DNA of 64,000 nt from Bacteroidales bacterium (GCA_011620605.1 WOYW01000016.1:124001-188000), one strand, 5' to 3'. Counted from the stretch's first letter, positions 24,850 to 33,590 are shown. A program made the numbers and translations. Notes: a model not told the origin generated them from the sequence alone.

Positions 24850-25353
24850 ATGAAAAGAACAGTAATTTTCGGGGGTAAACCCATTGAACTGGCCGGGGAA
24901 GCAATAAAGCCCGGCGACAAAGCGCCTGATTTCACGGTGGTAAACGCCAAACTGGAACCTGTAAAACTTTCCGACTTTGCCGGGAAAAAAATTGTAATTG
25001 CCGTTTATCCATCCATAGATACGGGTGTCTGCCAGGCACAAAACCGACGTTTCAATGCAGAAGCAGCAAATTTCAAAGACCTTATAGTATTGTCCATATC
25101 ATGTGACCTTCCTTTTGCCCAGCGTCGTTTTTGTGCCGCTGAAGGTCTGGATCATGTGATCACGCTTTCAGATCACCGGGATGTGGATTTTGGCACCAAA
25201 TACGGTTTTCTGATACAGGAAGTGCGGCTTCTGGCAAGGGGAACAGTGATCATAGATCCCCAGGGGATCGTTCAGTACGTTGAATACGTGCCTGAAATTT
25301 CACAAGAGCCGGATTACGAAGCGGCATTAAAGCATTTGAAAGGTTCTTTATAG
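24850..25353 (+). CDS. tpx: Thiol peroxidase
   Basis: Tpx reduces hydroperoxides with thioredoxin in the cytoplasm. The 167-residue protein has the family signature PSIDTGVC with peroxidatic Cys61 and the resolving Cys95 in QRRFCAAEG, an atypical 2-Cys peroxiredoxin arrangement. It starts MKRTVIFGGKPIELAG, typical for Tpx. A single-gene unit with its own -7 box fits. It is intact, unlike its neighbours on both sides. Confidence 0.95.
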   Translation: MKRTVIFGGKPIELAGEAIKPGDKAPDFTVVNAKLEPVKLSDFAGKKIVIAVYPSIDTGVCQAQNRRFNAEAANFKDLIVLSISCDLPFAQRRFCAAEGLDHVITLSDHRDVDFGTKYGFLIQEVRLLARGTVIIDPQGIVQYVEYVPEISQEPDYEAALKHLKGSL

Positions 25354-25388
25354 GCTTTAATGAGGTTGTTTCCGGCAACACCTGGCTT

Positions 25389-25944
25389 ATGCATCAAAAC
25401 GTTATATATCAGGTAGATTCTTTCACCGACGTTCCTTTCAAAGGGAATCCCGCCGGGGTAATGATAATGAAAGAACCTATGGCGCGGGAACAGATGCAGC
25501 TTATTGCCCGGGAGATGAACCTTTCGGAAACCACGTTTTCCGCATACGGTATTTTACACCGGTCAGTGAAATTCCGTTTTGCGGGCACGCGACATTGGCC
25601 TCGGCCCATATAATTTATCAACTCGGCTTAAAGGCACCGGAAGAAGAGATCCGCTTCAGGACCAACGACACCACGTTAACGGCACGAAAGGATGGGGATG
25701 ATGTTGCGATGATTTTTCCGCAGTATGAGCTGGATTCCTTTCCCTGGGGATCAACGAAGACCCAGTGACCGGTTCTGCCCATTGTGCCCTCACTCCCCTG
25801 TGGGCTCGAAAACTAGGGAAAGACTCTTTGGAATCCATACAGTTATCCGAACGGACAGGCAGAATGAAAGTCCGGCTGCCTGGAGAAAAAGTGGAGATCA
25901 GCGGACAACCGGTAACTGTTTTTCAGCTTAAAACCATGTATTGA
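25389..25944 (+). pseudogene. PhzF-family isomerase, decayed (frameshifts and internal deletion)
   Basis: The start is intact (ATG 25389; IYQVDSFTDVPFKGNPAGV, LIAREMNLSETTF), but the frame ends at 25611-25613. A second frame continues with RYFTPVSEIPFCGHATLASAH and ARKDGDDVAMIFPQYELD. A third frame gives LGINEDPVTGSAHCALTPLW and continues to the stop at 25942-25944. GINEDPVTGSAHC is the PhzF hallmark. Normal proteins have about 260 residues; here about 75 residues between the two hallmark regions are missing. An internal deletion plus frame errors proves decay rather than sequencing error. Confidence 0.9.
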
Positions 25945-25945
25945 T

Positions 25946-25953
25946 TATATTTG
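25946..25953 (+). promoter_or_regulatory. Putative -7 box before the lipoprotein gene
   Basis: TATATTTG matches TAnnTTTG and ends 4 nt before the ATG at 25958. No upstream TTTG at the usual distance is seen. Confidence 0.3.
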
Positions 25954-25957
25954 CTTT

Positions 25958-26449
25958 ATGAAACAACTAAAGATCATATTACTGCTTTTTTTGGCATTGT
26001 CCGTTGTATCCTGTGAACGCAACATAGATGACAATCAACCCGAGGCTGAATATTTTGTAAATCTTATAAGATCGGGAGAGTATGATGCACCGATGCTCCC
26101 TAAACTAACGAGTGAAGCCATACCTACCCTCCTGAAGTACGCAGAGTCCAAAGAGCATATTACCAATTTTCCCGTCAATCCCATTTCTTCTTTTTACCAG
26201 GAAGAATGCCGCCTGGCTCCTAATAAAAATGAAGACGGGACCATGCCTTATGCCACACAAAACCCGTTGCTTGTACAAAAGAAATCTGGCAGTTCAGGGA
26301 CTTTTCAGTACATGGACACAGACCACGAAACATCCCACTCACAGGTAGCACAGGCATACCGGGATTGGTGGAAGAATCACGAAAACATGCTATTCTTCCT
26401 TTACAAAAACGTAGATCCCCTGGAAGGCTCGGAATACGAGTGGCATTGA
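25958..26449 (+). CDS. Lipoprotein of unknown function
   Basis: The 163-residue product has a lipoprotein signal with Cys19 (LSVVSCERN). The mature part has no recognised domain. It is rich in acidic and aromatic residues, with a C-terminal segment AYRDWWKNHENMLFFLYKNVDPLEG resembling small lipoproteins restricted to Bacteroidota. It ends 1 base before the MEMO1-AMMECR1 fusion gene, so the two may be co-transcribed; whether this links it to that system is only inference. Confidence 0.6.
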   Translation: MKQLKIILLLFLALSVVSCERNIDDNQPEAEYFVNLIRSGEYDAPMLPKLTSEAIPTLLKYAESKEHITNFPVNPISSFYQEECRLAPNKNEDGTMPYATQNPLLVQKKSGSSGTFQYMDTDHETSHSQVAQAYRDWWKNHENMLFFLYKNVDPLEGSEYEWH

Positions 26450-26450
26450 G

Positions 26451-27836
26451 ATGAAAACCCAGGTACGTACACCGGCCGTTGCCGGCAGGTTTTATCCTGC
26501 TTCTCCTGATAAGCTCCGGCAGGAATTGGAGCAACTCTTCGCCCGGGCCAGGTCCAAAGAATGTAAAAATGTCAGAGCCGTTATCAGCCCGCATGCCGGG
26601 TATGTCTTTTCAGGGACGGTAGCAGCCTCTGCTTTCAACCAGATAGACGGGGAAAAAAGGTACGAAAGAATATTTATCATAGGATCTTCGCACCAGATTG
26701 CACTGACAGGAGCAGCTGTTTATGCCCAGGGTGATTTTTTAATGCCTTTTGGCACAGTTAAAACAGACGTTGAGTTCTGCAAGAAGCTTGTTTTAGCGCA
26801 TCCTGAGCTGTTTATGGAAGACAGCCGGGCGCACCGCGACGAACACAGCCTGGAAGTCCAGCTTCCTTTTTTGCATCATATACTCAGGCATGAGTACGTG
26901 ATCGTTCCTATTGTTATCGGAACTTCAAATCCTGAGATATGCAAAAAGATAGCGGAAGTACTCTCTCCCTACTTCAACACGGACAACCTGTTCGTTATAA
27001 GCTCTGATTTTTCTCACTACCCGGGTTATGAAGATGCCCTGAAAGTAGATGAGGCTACCAAAGATGCCATTCTGCAAAACGACCCCGGGGCTTTGCTTCA
27101 AACACTTACAGAAAACAGCCGGCTTCACATTCCGGGACTTGCTACAAGCCTGTGCGGGTGGACCTCGGTCCTTACCCTTATGTACATGACATCCGGAAAC
27201 AAGACTTTTAAATACAGAGCCATCGATTACAAAAATTCGGGAGATGTTCCTTTATATGCCGACAAGTCGCAGGTTGTCGGGTATTGGGCTATTGCCGTAA
27301 CTGAAGAACAATCTAAATTACTGGAAATTGCCCGAAAATCCATAGAATCCATGGTTCTTACCGGGAAAAGCCTTTCTCTGGGTCAGCCTTCGGAGTATTC
27401 CCCTGCCCTGCAACAGCACGGAGGCGCCTTTGTTACTCTGTACATAAGGAAAAAGCTTCGCGGTTGCATCGGACGTATGACATCTGACCTCCCTCTTTAC
27501 ATACTGGTCAGGAATATGGCCGTGGCCGCAGCTTTTTACGACGACCGCTTTCTTCCCGTTCAAAAAGAAGAACTGCCGGATCTGGATATACATATCTCGG
27601 TCCTTTCCCCTCTTGAAGAGATTCATGATATAAAGCAAATTGAACTGGGAAAACACGGGATCCTTATTGAAAGCATGGGCCGTTCAGGCGTTTTCCTTCC
27701 CCAGGTAGCCACGGAGACCGGTTGGACCCTGGAAGAATTCCTGGGGCACTGCTCCAGGGATAAAGCCGGACTGGACTGGGACGGATGGAAAACCGCCCGG
27801 ATTTTTATCTTTTCAACAATGGACATTCCGGGCTAG
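26451..27836 (+). CDS. MEMO1-AMMECR1 fusion protein (AmmeMemoRadiSam system B+A)
   Basis: The 461-residue protein joins two domains. Residues about 7-270 are MEMO1 (VAGRFYPASPDKL, SPHAGYVFSG, HRDEHSLEVQLPFL with metal-ligand histidines, SSDFSHYPGY). Residues about 290-455 are AMMECR1 (GAFVTLYIRKKLRGCIGRM with the conserved RGCIG, and a late FLPQVATETGW). In many bacteria the two are separate genes beside a radical SAM enzyme; here they are fused and the radical SAM gene is convergent, overlapping by 4 bases. The system's substrate is unknown. MEMO1 belongs to the LigB-type dioxygenase fold. Confidence 0.93.
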   Translation: MKTQVRTPAVAGRFYPASPDKLRQELEQLFARARSKECKNVRAVISPHAGYVFSGTVAASAFNQIDGEKRYERIFIIGSSHQIALTGAAVYAQGDFLMPFGTVKTDVEFCKKLVLAHPELFMEDSRAHRDEHSLEVQLPFLHHILRHEYVIVPIVIGTSNPEICKKIAEVLSPYFNTDNLFVISSDFSHYPGYEDALKVDEATKDAILQNDPGALLQTLTENSRLHIPGLATSLCGWTSVLTLMYMTSGNKTFKYRAIDYKNSGDVPLYADKSQVVGYWAIAVTEEQSKLLEIARKSIESMVLTGKSLSLGQPSEYSPALQQHGGAFVTLYIRKKLRGCIGRMTSDLPLYILVRNMAVAAAFYDDRFLPVQKEELPDLDIHISVLSPLEEIHDIKQIELGKHGILIESMGRSGVFLPQVATETGWTLEEFLGHCSRDKAGLDWDGWKTARIFIFSTMDIPG

Positions 27837-28708
27837 ATGTTTCCTGGATAAACAAACCGTAAACCGCATTTTTGTGCAGTTTCTTTAGCCCTCATGATCT
27901 GTTCCAATGGCGTGGGAGGCAGATAGGCAAGTTTATAAGTAGGGAAAAAACGGCTTATATGTAAAGGCGTGGATGCAAAACCGTTTTCAGCGAGCCACCG
28001 GCACATGGATTCAAACCACACCGGGTTGTCGGTTAAACCGGGAATTACCAAATGGGTAATTTCTGTCCAAACGCCGGCTTTTTGCAATGCCAACAATGTA
28101 TCCAATACGGGTTGAAGTTTGCCGCCCGTAAGATAACGGTACATTTTATCGTCAAAACATTTCAAATCAATGTTGGCGGCATCCATATATGGACAAAGCG
28201 CTTCCAGGGGCGCCGGATTGATATACCCGTTGGACACCATGATGGTTTTCAAGCCGTTTTCATGTGCCTTGACAGCGATATCAAACATATATTCATAGAA
28301 AACGGTAGGCTCGGTATAGGTAAAAGCTATAGACGGGACCTTTTGGCGTAATGCCATATTGACTATTTGCCCGGGAGAAAGATCATAATGATCTATAGAG
28401 TCAGAAGAGGCCTGGGATATGGTCCAGTTCTGACAATTCAGACAACGGAAATTACATCCTGCTGTAGCGATGGACAAGACCTGCGATCCCGAGAGAAAAT
28501 GATACAACGGTTTTTTTTCGACTGGATCTATGGCAACGGAACAGGGATTGCCGTATGCCAGGGAATATAACACACCGTTTTTATTTATCCTGGTACGGCA
28601 TCTTCCGGTCTTGCCTTTCGGTATCACGCAATAATGAGGACAAAGCGAACAAATTATCTTATCGCCCTTACGCGACCATAGAATCTCCGAGATCCTGTGC
28701 AAATACAT
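27833..28708 (-). CDS. amrS: AmmeMemoRadiSam system radical SAM enzyme
   Basis: The 291-residue protein has an N-terminal cysteine region (C20, C23, C27, C37: ICSLCPHYC, GRCRTR), then the radical SAM site CNFRCLNC (C85, C89, C92) and the EPTVFYEYM segment. That pattern is characteristic of AmrS, a relative of pyruvate-formate-lyase activases. It would form a 5'-deoxyadenosyl radical, but on what is unknown. Its presence beside the fused MEMO1-AMMECR1 gene completes the three-part system. It lies 1 base downstream of yjbQ. Confidence 0.92.
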   Translation of the reverse strand: MYLHRISEILWSRKGDKIICSLCPHYCVIPKGKTGRCRTRINKNGVLYSLAYGNPCSVAIDPVEKKPLYHFLSGSQVLSIATAGCNFRCLNCQNWTISQASSDSIDHYDLSPGQIVNMALRQKVPSIAFTYTEPTVFYEYMFDIAVKAHENGLKTIMVSNGYINPAPLEALCPYMDAANIDLKCFDDKMYRYLTGGKLQPVLDTLLALQKAGVWTEITHLVIPGLTDNPVWFESMCRWLAENGFASTPLHISRFFPTYKLAYLPPTPLEQIMRAKETAQKCGLRFVYPGNI

Positions 28709-28709
28709 T

Positions 28710-29126
28710 TTATTCCCCGATGATCTTCACCAGGATACGTTTTTTTCGTTTGCCGTCAAATTCTCCGTAAAAGATCTGCTCCCACGTTCCTAAATCCAAC
28801 CGGCCCTGGGTAACGGCAATTACGACTTCACGCCCCATAACCTGGCGTTTGAGGTGGGCATCGGCATTATTTTCCACTCCATTATGTCGGTACTGGGAAT
28901 AAGGTTGTTCGGGTGCCAGACGTTCCAGCCATTTTTCAAAATCATGATGGAGTCCCGATTCATCATCGTTAATGAAAACGCTTGAGGTAATGTGCATGGA
29001 ATTGCACAGCAGTATACCCTCCTGTACTCCGCTATCCTCCAGGCATTTAAGCACCTGTGGCGTGATATTTACAAAAGCGCGGCGGGTAGGGGTTTCAATG
29101 TAAAATTCTCGTCTGTATGTTTTCAT
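28710..29126 (-). CDS. yjbQ: YjbQ-family protein
   Basis: YjbQ (UPF0047) proteins have been described as secondary thiamine-phosphate synthases; the main cellular role is still uncertain. The 138-residue protein has the family phrases [14 protein letters not shown] with a conserved histidine, [12 protein letters not shown], and [13 protein letters not shown] near the C-terminus. It is first in a two-gene minus-strand unit with amrS, divergent from the CPBP protease gene. The length is standard. Confidence 0.9.
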   Translation of the reverse strand: MKTYRREFYIETPTRRAFVNITPQVLKCLEDSGVQEGILLCNSMHITSSVFINDDESGLHHDFEKWLERLAPEQPYSQYRHNGVENNADAHLKRQVMGREVVIAVTQGRLDLGTWEQIFYGEFDGKRKKRILVKIIGE

Positions 29127-29196
29127 CTCTATCAGTTTTCGTCGTCATAAAGATACAAATTTTGTATTTTAGTAGTTTGAAATTTTTTCAGGAATT

Positions 29197-29874
29197 ATGA
29201 TATTACAAAAGTATCTGACAGAAAACGAGTTTAAGGCTCCTTTCATCGTAGGGATCATACTTGCGGTCACCCTAAAATTGATCCTCTATTCTGTAGCTTC
29301 ACTGAGCATTCCCGATTACCTGCCCTGGGGATATATATCCAGGGGATTGTTGTGGTTTTGGTTGCTCTTGATCTGGCTTTACATTCGTTACATTGAAAGA
29401 AAACCGTTCTTTCTGTTAAAAGAAACTAAATACCCCTTCTGGTTTTATTTTTGGACTACATCCGTTTTAATGGTAATTTTTTTCGCTATCAACTACATTC
29501 CCGATCTTTTTTCGCACCTGGAAATGTCCCTTGCCGATACACACGTTCAGGCCGAGATGACGGCATACCAGCACGAAAGGCCCTTTCTGCTCATAATTAC
29601 AGCCATAACCGCCGGAATGGTGGAAGAATCCATTTTCAGAGGGTACATGTTGCCACGCCTTCATTCGCTTTTGAATAAGCAATGGGCAGCTGTGTTGATC
29701 GGCGCAGTATTATATGCTGCCTTACATTACACGTACGGCAGCTGGATCAATATACTTATTCCGTTCCTGATAGGTATTATTTTCGGATGCTTTTACCTGA
29801 AATACCGTTCTCTGACCATCCTGATCATTGCACACATAAGTATCCTGTTGATCCTGGGAATCTTACCGGCCTGA
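29197..29874 (+). CDS. CPBP-family intramembrane metalloprotease
   Basis: The 225-residue protein has about seven membrane segments and the CPBP (Abi) motifs EESIFRG (Glu143, Glu144, Arg148), AALHYTYG with His near 176 and IAHISI with His near 217. Eukaryotic relatives remove the C-terminus of prenylated proteins. Bacterial members are often linked to bacteriocin self-protection or unknown roles. It is a single gene, divergent from yjbQ, and ends 3 bases before the convergent osmC-like gene. Confidence 0.88.
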   Translation: MILQKYLTENEFKAPFIVGIILAVTLKLILYSVASLSIPDYLPWGYISRGLLWFWLLLIWLYIRYIERKPFFLLKETKYPFWFYFWTTSVLMVIFFAINYIPDLFSHLEMSLADTHVQAEMTAYQHERPFLLIITAITAGMVEESIFRGYMLPRLHSLLNKQWAAVLIGAVLYAALHYTYGSWINILIPFLIGIIFGCFYLKYRSLTILIIAHISILLILGILPA

Positions 29875-29877
29875 CGG

Positions 29878-30321
29878 TCAACAACCGGGATCCCCGGCTG
29901 TTTTAATTACAATTTCCGTAGTCATTTCCATGACCTGTTTATAAACGTGAGCCACCCCGCAGTAATTGTTTTCAGATAAATCGACCGCATGTTTAAGCTT
30001 CTCCAAAGGCAGATCATCCCCGGAAAATTCATAAGTCACATGGATCTTTTTATAATGCCTGGGATGTTCGTCCGTTAATTCTCCATCCACCCTGACATTA
30101 AAATGTTTGGGCACCACGCGCATTTTTTTAAGCATGGAAATAACATCCATAGCCGTACAACCGGCCAAAGCCGCCAGCATGAATGGTTTAGGCCTGGGAC
30201 CCTTATCTTGTCCCCCGAATGACGGATCCGAATCCATTAGCACCTGGTGACCATTGATCCCGGCTTGGAAGACCATGTCTTCCAGCCAATTAGCGTTTAC
30301 TGTGTCTATATGACTCATCAT
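29878..30321 (-). CDS. OsmC/Ohr-family protein
   Basis: OsmC-type proteins reduce organic hydroperoxides with a pair of cysteines. The product of about 147 residues has MLAALAGCTAMDVISML with the peroxidatic Cys near 57 and NNYCGVAHV with the second Cys near 120, plus the FGGQDKGPRPKP loop. The ATG at 30321 lies 3 nt from a clear -7 box, so the start is ATG 30321 or 30318, and the message must be nearly leaderless. It is convergent with the CPBP gene. Confidence 0.9.
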   Translation of the reverse strand: MMSHIDTVNANWLEDMVFQAGINGHQVLMDSDPSFGGQDKGPRPKPFMLAALAGCTAMDVISMLKKMRVVPKHFNVRVDGELTDEHPRHYKKIHVTYEFSGDDLPLEKLKHAVDLSENNYCGVAHVYKQVMEMTTEIVIKTAGDPGC

Positions 30322-30324
30322 ACG

Positions 30325-30332
30325 CAAATATA
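30325..30332 (-). promoter_or_regulatory. Putative -7 box of the osmC-like gene
   Basis: On the minus strand TATATTTG matches TAnnTTTG exactly and lies 3 nt before the ATG at 30321. No TTTG is found at the expected upstream distance. Confidence 0.4.
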
Positions 30333-30367
30333 GGAAAATTGTTACTTTTTTTTGTATATTGCACCTT

Positions 30368-31189
30368 ATGAAATCCGTGCCGACAAATGGCTATTGCGTA
30401 GTTACGGGAGCAGCCCACGGTCTGGGGCGGGCTTTTGCATTGGAATTGTCAAAGCTGCATTTGAACACAATCCTGGTTGATCTGCCTGAAAACGGTCTTT
30501 CGGCTTTGTGTGAGGAGATCCGGGAACAATACCAGGTATCATCTTGTTATTATGAATGTGACTTGACACAAAAACAGCAGATCCTGGACCTGGCAGAACG
30601 TATCAACGAAAATTACAACGTCTTTTTATTGATAAACAATGCAGGAACCGGTGGAACTATGAGGTTTGGAAAAGCCACTATAGATTATCTAGACAGGATC
30701 ATTCAGCTTAACGTGATGGCCACAACTCTGCTGACCCGCCTGCTGATACCCAATCTACTGAAACAGGAAAAGTCTTACATCCTGAACGTTTCCAGTATGG
30801 CCGCATTCAGTCCCATAGGATACAAGACCGTGTATCCTGCTTCCAAAGTCTTCGTGCATTATTTTTCCCGCAGTCTTTACCAGGAATACAAACACACCAA
30901 TCTGTTTGTAAGCGTAGTCAACCCCGGGCCAATGAAAACGAATGCCGAAGTAACACGTCGTATTGAGAAACAAGGATTTTTCAGCCATTGGGGAGTTATG
31001 AGTCCCCAGAAAGTAGCCACTATTTCCGTAAGGCAATTGTTTAAACGGGACACCATGATCATGCTGAGCCTGGTCAACGGACTGAATTGGCTGATTCTGA
31101 AACTGGTTCCAATATATATCCGCTTACCATTACTTAGCCGTGCCGTCAGAAAAGAAATCAACACAACAGATAACACCGCTGCTGAATGA
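30368..31189 (+). CDS. Short-chain dehydrogenase/reductase (classical)
   Basis: The 273-residue protein has the SDR cofactor site TGAAHGLG, the INNAG motif, the catalytic Ser in NVSSMAAF and YPASK, followed by NPGPMKT. It probably oxidises or reduces an alcohol/ketone with NAD(P). The late sequence NWLILKLVPIYIRLP is hydrophobic, so it may be membrane-attached. It overlaps the following epimerase-type gene by 4 nt, so the two enzymes are translationally coupled. The substrate is unknown; a lipid or steroid is possible. Confidence 0.9.
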   Translation: MKSVPTNGYCVVTGAAHGLGRAFALELSKLHLNTILVDLPENGLSALCEEIREQYQVSSCYYECDLTQKQQILDLAERINENYNVFLLINNAGTGGTMRFGKATIDYLDRIIQLNVMATTLLTRLLIPNLLKQEKSYILNVSSMAAFSPIGYKTVYPASKVFVHYFSRSLYQEYKHTNLFVSVVNPGPMKTNAEVTRRIEKQGFFSHWGVMSPQKVATISVRQLFKRDTMIMLSLVNGLNWLILKLVPIYIRLPLLSRAVRKEINTTDNTAAE

Positions 31190-32172
31190 AAACCGTATTT
31201 GTCACCGGAGCAAACGGACTTCTGGGCACCAATCTGGTATTGGAACTGCTCAGGAGGAACTATGCCGTGAAAGCTCTGGTCCGTGACAAAAAAAGGTTCA
31301 TTGATTACACACATCCCAACCTGCGACTGGTTACCGGCGACATCAGGGACCGGGATTCGCTGGAAAAGGGAATTCAGGGTTGTACCCTGGCCGTCCATAC
31401 AGCAGCCGACACGTCCCAGAAACACCTGAAACTTCAGGACTATGACCCTATAAACCTGCAAGGCACAAAGAACATCCTGGAAATATGCCGGGCCATGAAC
31501 ATTCAAAAACTCGTCTATATTGGCACAGCTAATACTTTCGGTTACGGGACTGCCCGGGAACCCGGGAATGAAGAACGCCCGCCTGCAGCACCTTTTACCC
31601 GTTGTCTGTACGCTCAAAGCAAGATCCGTGTGCAGGAGATGGTCGATGCCGCAGCCCGCCACGGCATCAATGTGGTTACGGTAAGCCCTTCGTTCATGAT
31701 CGGTCCTTATGATTACAAGCCGAGTTCTGGACGGATCCTCCAAATGGCTCTCAACCGGAGAATCGTTTTTTATCCCCCGGGAGGAAAAAATTTCATACAT
31801 GCTGCCGACGTAGCCCGAGGCGTTGTCAATGCCCTGGAAGAAGGCCGGCCCGGTGAAAAATACCTGATGGTGAACGAGAATCTTACTTACCGCGAATTTT
31901 TCAGGATCATTACCCGCCTGACAGGTAAAAAGCCCCTGATGATCCCCCTTGTGCGGCCTGCGTTGATAGTCGCAGGTTGTGCCGGAAGTATTCTTCGCTC
32001 ATTGGGTATTCCCACTTCACTTTCCGTCAATAATATGAAGATTCTTTGCATTAATAATTATTATACTAACCGGAAAGTCTTGTCCCGGTTCAACATGACT
32101 TTCCTGACAACCGAAGAGGCCGTCAGGGATGCCTTAAAAACCGGACCATTCCGTGCCACCTTAAAATATTAA
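31186..32172 (+). CDS. Extended SDR, NAD-dependent epimerase/dehydratase (3-beta-HSD-like)
   Basis: The 328-residue protein starts KTVFVTGANGLLGTNLV and has TAADT, YIGTANTFGYG, YAQSK with the Tyr-Lys pair and SPSFMIGPYDYKPSSG, features of extended SDRs close to dihydroflavonol reductases and 3-beta-hydroxysteroid dehydrogenases. It is coupled to the classical SDR by a 4-nt overlap. Together they could carry out two redox steps on one hydrophobic substrate. Which one cannot be read. Confidence 0.88.
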   Translation: MKTVFVTGANGLLGTNLVLELLRRNYAVKALVRDKKRFIDYTHPNLRLVTGDIRDRDSLEKGIQGCTLAVHTAADTSQKHLKLQDYDPINLQGTKNILEICRAMNIQKLVYIGTANTFGYGTAREPGNEERPPAAPFTRCLYAQSKIRVQEMVDAAARHGINVVTVSPSFMIGPYDYKPSSGRILQMALNRRIVFYPPGGKNFIHAADVARGVVNALEEGRPGEKYLMVNENLTYREFFRIITRLTGKKPLMIPLVRPALIVAGCAGSILRSLGIPTSLSVNNMKILCINNYYTNRKVLSRFNMTFLTTEEAVRDALKTGPFRATLKY

Positions 32173-32189
32173 CCTTTAAAAATAACATT

Positions 32190-32600
32190 ATGGAATGTTT
32201 TATTGAGAACCTAAAAAATTTAGAATTCGCATCCGGTGAATTCATGTTTTTATTGCCTCTGTTTGTCATGTGGGTTATTTTCGGCATTTATGTGTCTGCA
32301 ATACAGATCGTTGCCCTGTGGTATATCTTCACAAAAGCCGGAAAACCCGGGTGGGCCTGCCTTATCCCTGTTTATGACTACCTGGTAGGTCTAAAGATCA
32401 TAGGCAAACCTTGGTGGTGGCTCCTGTTTTTGTTCATTCCTTTTGTCAACATCATTTTCCTGATCTGGGGCTTGAACCTGCTGTCAAAAAGTTTTGGAAA
32501 AAAAGCCGATTTTACCATCGGGCTGATACTTCTTCCCTGGATCTTTCTCCCTATCCTGGGTTTTGGCAAATCCGAATACCAGGGACCTGCCGGTAAGTGA
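32190..32600 (+). CDS. DUF5684 small membrane protein
   Basis: The 136-residue protein has four membrane segments and the conserved family phrases KAGKPGWACLIPVYDYLV, IGKPWWWLLFLFIPFVNIIF and IGLILLPWIFLPILGFG. DUF5684 proteins are often beside signal peptidase genes and have no established role. It follows the extended SDR by 17 nt. Its 3' end abuts the remains of a nuclease gene, whose start it may have taken over. Confidence 0.85.
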   Translation: MECFIENLKNLEFASGEFMFLLPLFVMWVIFGIYVSAIQIVALWYIFTKAGKPGWACLIPVYDYLVGLKIIGKPWWWLLFLFIPFVNIIFLIWGLNLLSKSFGKKADFTIGLILLPWIFLPILGFGKSEYQGPAGK

Positions 32601-32860
32601 AGGAGACACCTTTACGGCCCTTAACCGGGACGACCTAATACGTTTTCGTATCTATGGCATTGATGCCACGGAACGCAAAAAAGCTTTCAGCTGCGCCTTT
32701 ACCGACAAGCAGAATGAGGATGCTTCGCCTAGGGCGGGGCTGGCATTACAAAGAGTATTATGACTCTCCCTTGTATGTAGAACTGGAAGCCCGGGCCATA
32801 GAACGGCATCAGGGCCTCTGACCTGACCCGGATCCGGTCGCTCTTTGGGATTTCAGGTGA
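32593..32860 (+). pseudogene. Thermonuclease (SNase-like), decayed
   Basis: The first frame reads SEGDTFTAL and FRIYGIDATERKKAF, the SNase core start. After a gap the next frame reads GWHYKEYYDSPLYVELEARA, then a TGA at the place of Trp in GLWADPDPV, and ends DPVALWDF before TGA. Known SNases have about 150 residues with an N-terminal signal; here the signal peptide and about 45 central residues are absent and two frames are needed. This is a dead gene by deletion plus nonsense. Confidence 0.85.
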
Positions 32861-32909
32861 ACAGATATTTGTTTTTTTACTATATTGCAATTGCTTAAAT
32901 CACTGATCT

Positions 32910-33401
32910 ATGAAAGTTACTTTTGAAACAATGTCTGTCGAACACCAACAAGCCGTAATGGACATCTTTAATTATTACGTGGACAACAGTCTTGCCGCCT
33001 ATCCGGATGATGTTTTACCTTACGAGTATTACGAAAAATTTCTGGATATGACCAAATGTTACCCGGCATATGTGATCAAGGAGAATGATAAGATTGTAGG
33101 ATTCTGTCTCTTATATGCTTACAATCCGTTCCCAACGTTTAAACAATGTGCCGAAATTTCTTATTTTATTGACAAGGATCATACCTGCAAGGGACTGGGA
33201 ACCATGGCATTAAAAAAGCTTGAAGAGGATGCCCTAAAAGTTGGCATCAAAACCATTCTGGCCAACATTTCGTCCATAAACACCGAGAGCGTTGATTTTC
33301 ACAAGAAAAACGGATTTGTTGAATGCGGAAGATTCCAGAAAATCATTACAAAAAAAGGCACTCCTTATGATATCATATGGATGCAAAAAACATTGGAATG
33401 A
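32910..33401 (+). CDS. GNAT-family N-acetyltransferase
   Basis: The 163-residue protein has the acetyl-CoA motif region AEISYFIDKDHTCKGLGTMAL and the late SSINTESVDFHKKNGFVECGRF, the layout of the phosphinothricin-acetyltransferase-like branch. Substrates of this branch include phosphinothricin, methionine sulfone and small amines. It overlaps the broken cobalamin adenosyltransferase by 4 nt (ATGA). It looks intact. Confidence 0.87.
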   Translation: MKVTFETMSVEHQQAVMDIFNYYVDNSLAAYPDDVLPYEYYEKFLDMTKCYPAYVIKENDKIVGFCLLYAYNPFPTFKQCAEISYFIDKDHTCKGLGTMALKKLEEDALKVGIKTILANISSINTESVDFHKKNGFVECGRFQKIITKKGTPYDIIWMQKTLE

Positions 33402-33590
33402 TCCACGTTTATACTGGTAACGGAAAAGGGAAAACCACAGCTGCCCTAGGAATGGCCATCCGTTCCGACGGTGCCGGGAATAAGGTTTTTTTGCACAGTT
33501 CGTCAAAGCACCTACTAAACGCGACATTCAGGCGGCCCGGGCAGATCTGGTGACAGAAATGAAGGAGTTAAACATTATTACCAAAAAGGA
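33398..33590 (+). pseudogene. Cob(I)yrinic acid a,c-diamide adenosyltransferase (CobO/BtuR), decayed
   Basis: The gene begins normally: MIHVYTGNGKGKTTAALGM is the P-loop start of CobO/BtuR, and AQFVKAP follows in another frame after a T7 run (33485-33495) that has lost one T. Immediately after come RDIQAARADLVTEMKELN, a piece of the C-terminal end. About 120 residues between them are missing. A normal protein has 170-190 residues. The enzyme would attach adenosyl groups to corrinoids, so this copy is lost; whether another exists cannot be seen here. Confidence 0.85.

Noticed and set aside
30877-31800. A 307-residue minus-strand frame
   Set aside because: It is antisense to two well-defined SDR genes and shows no family motif.
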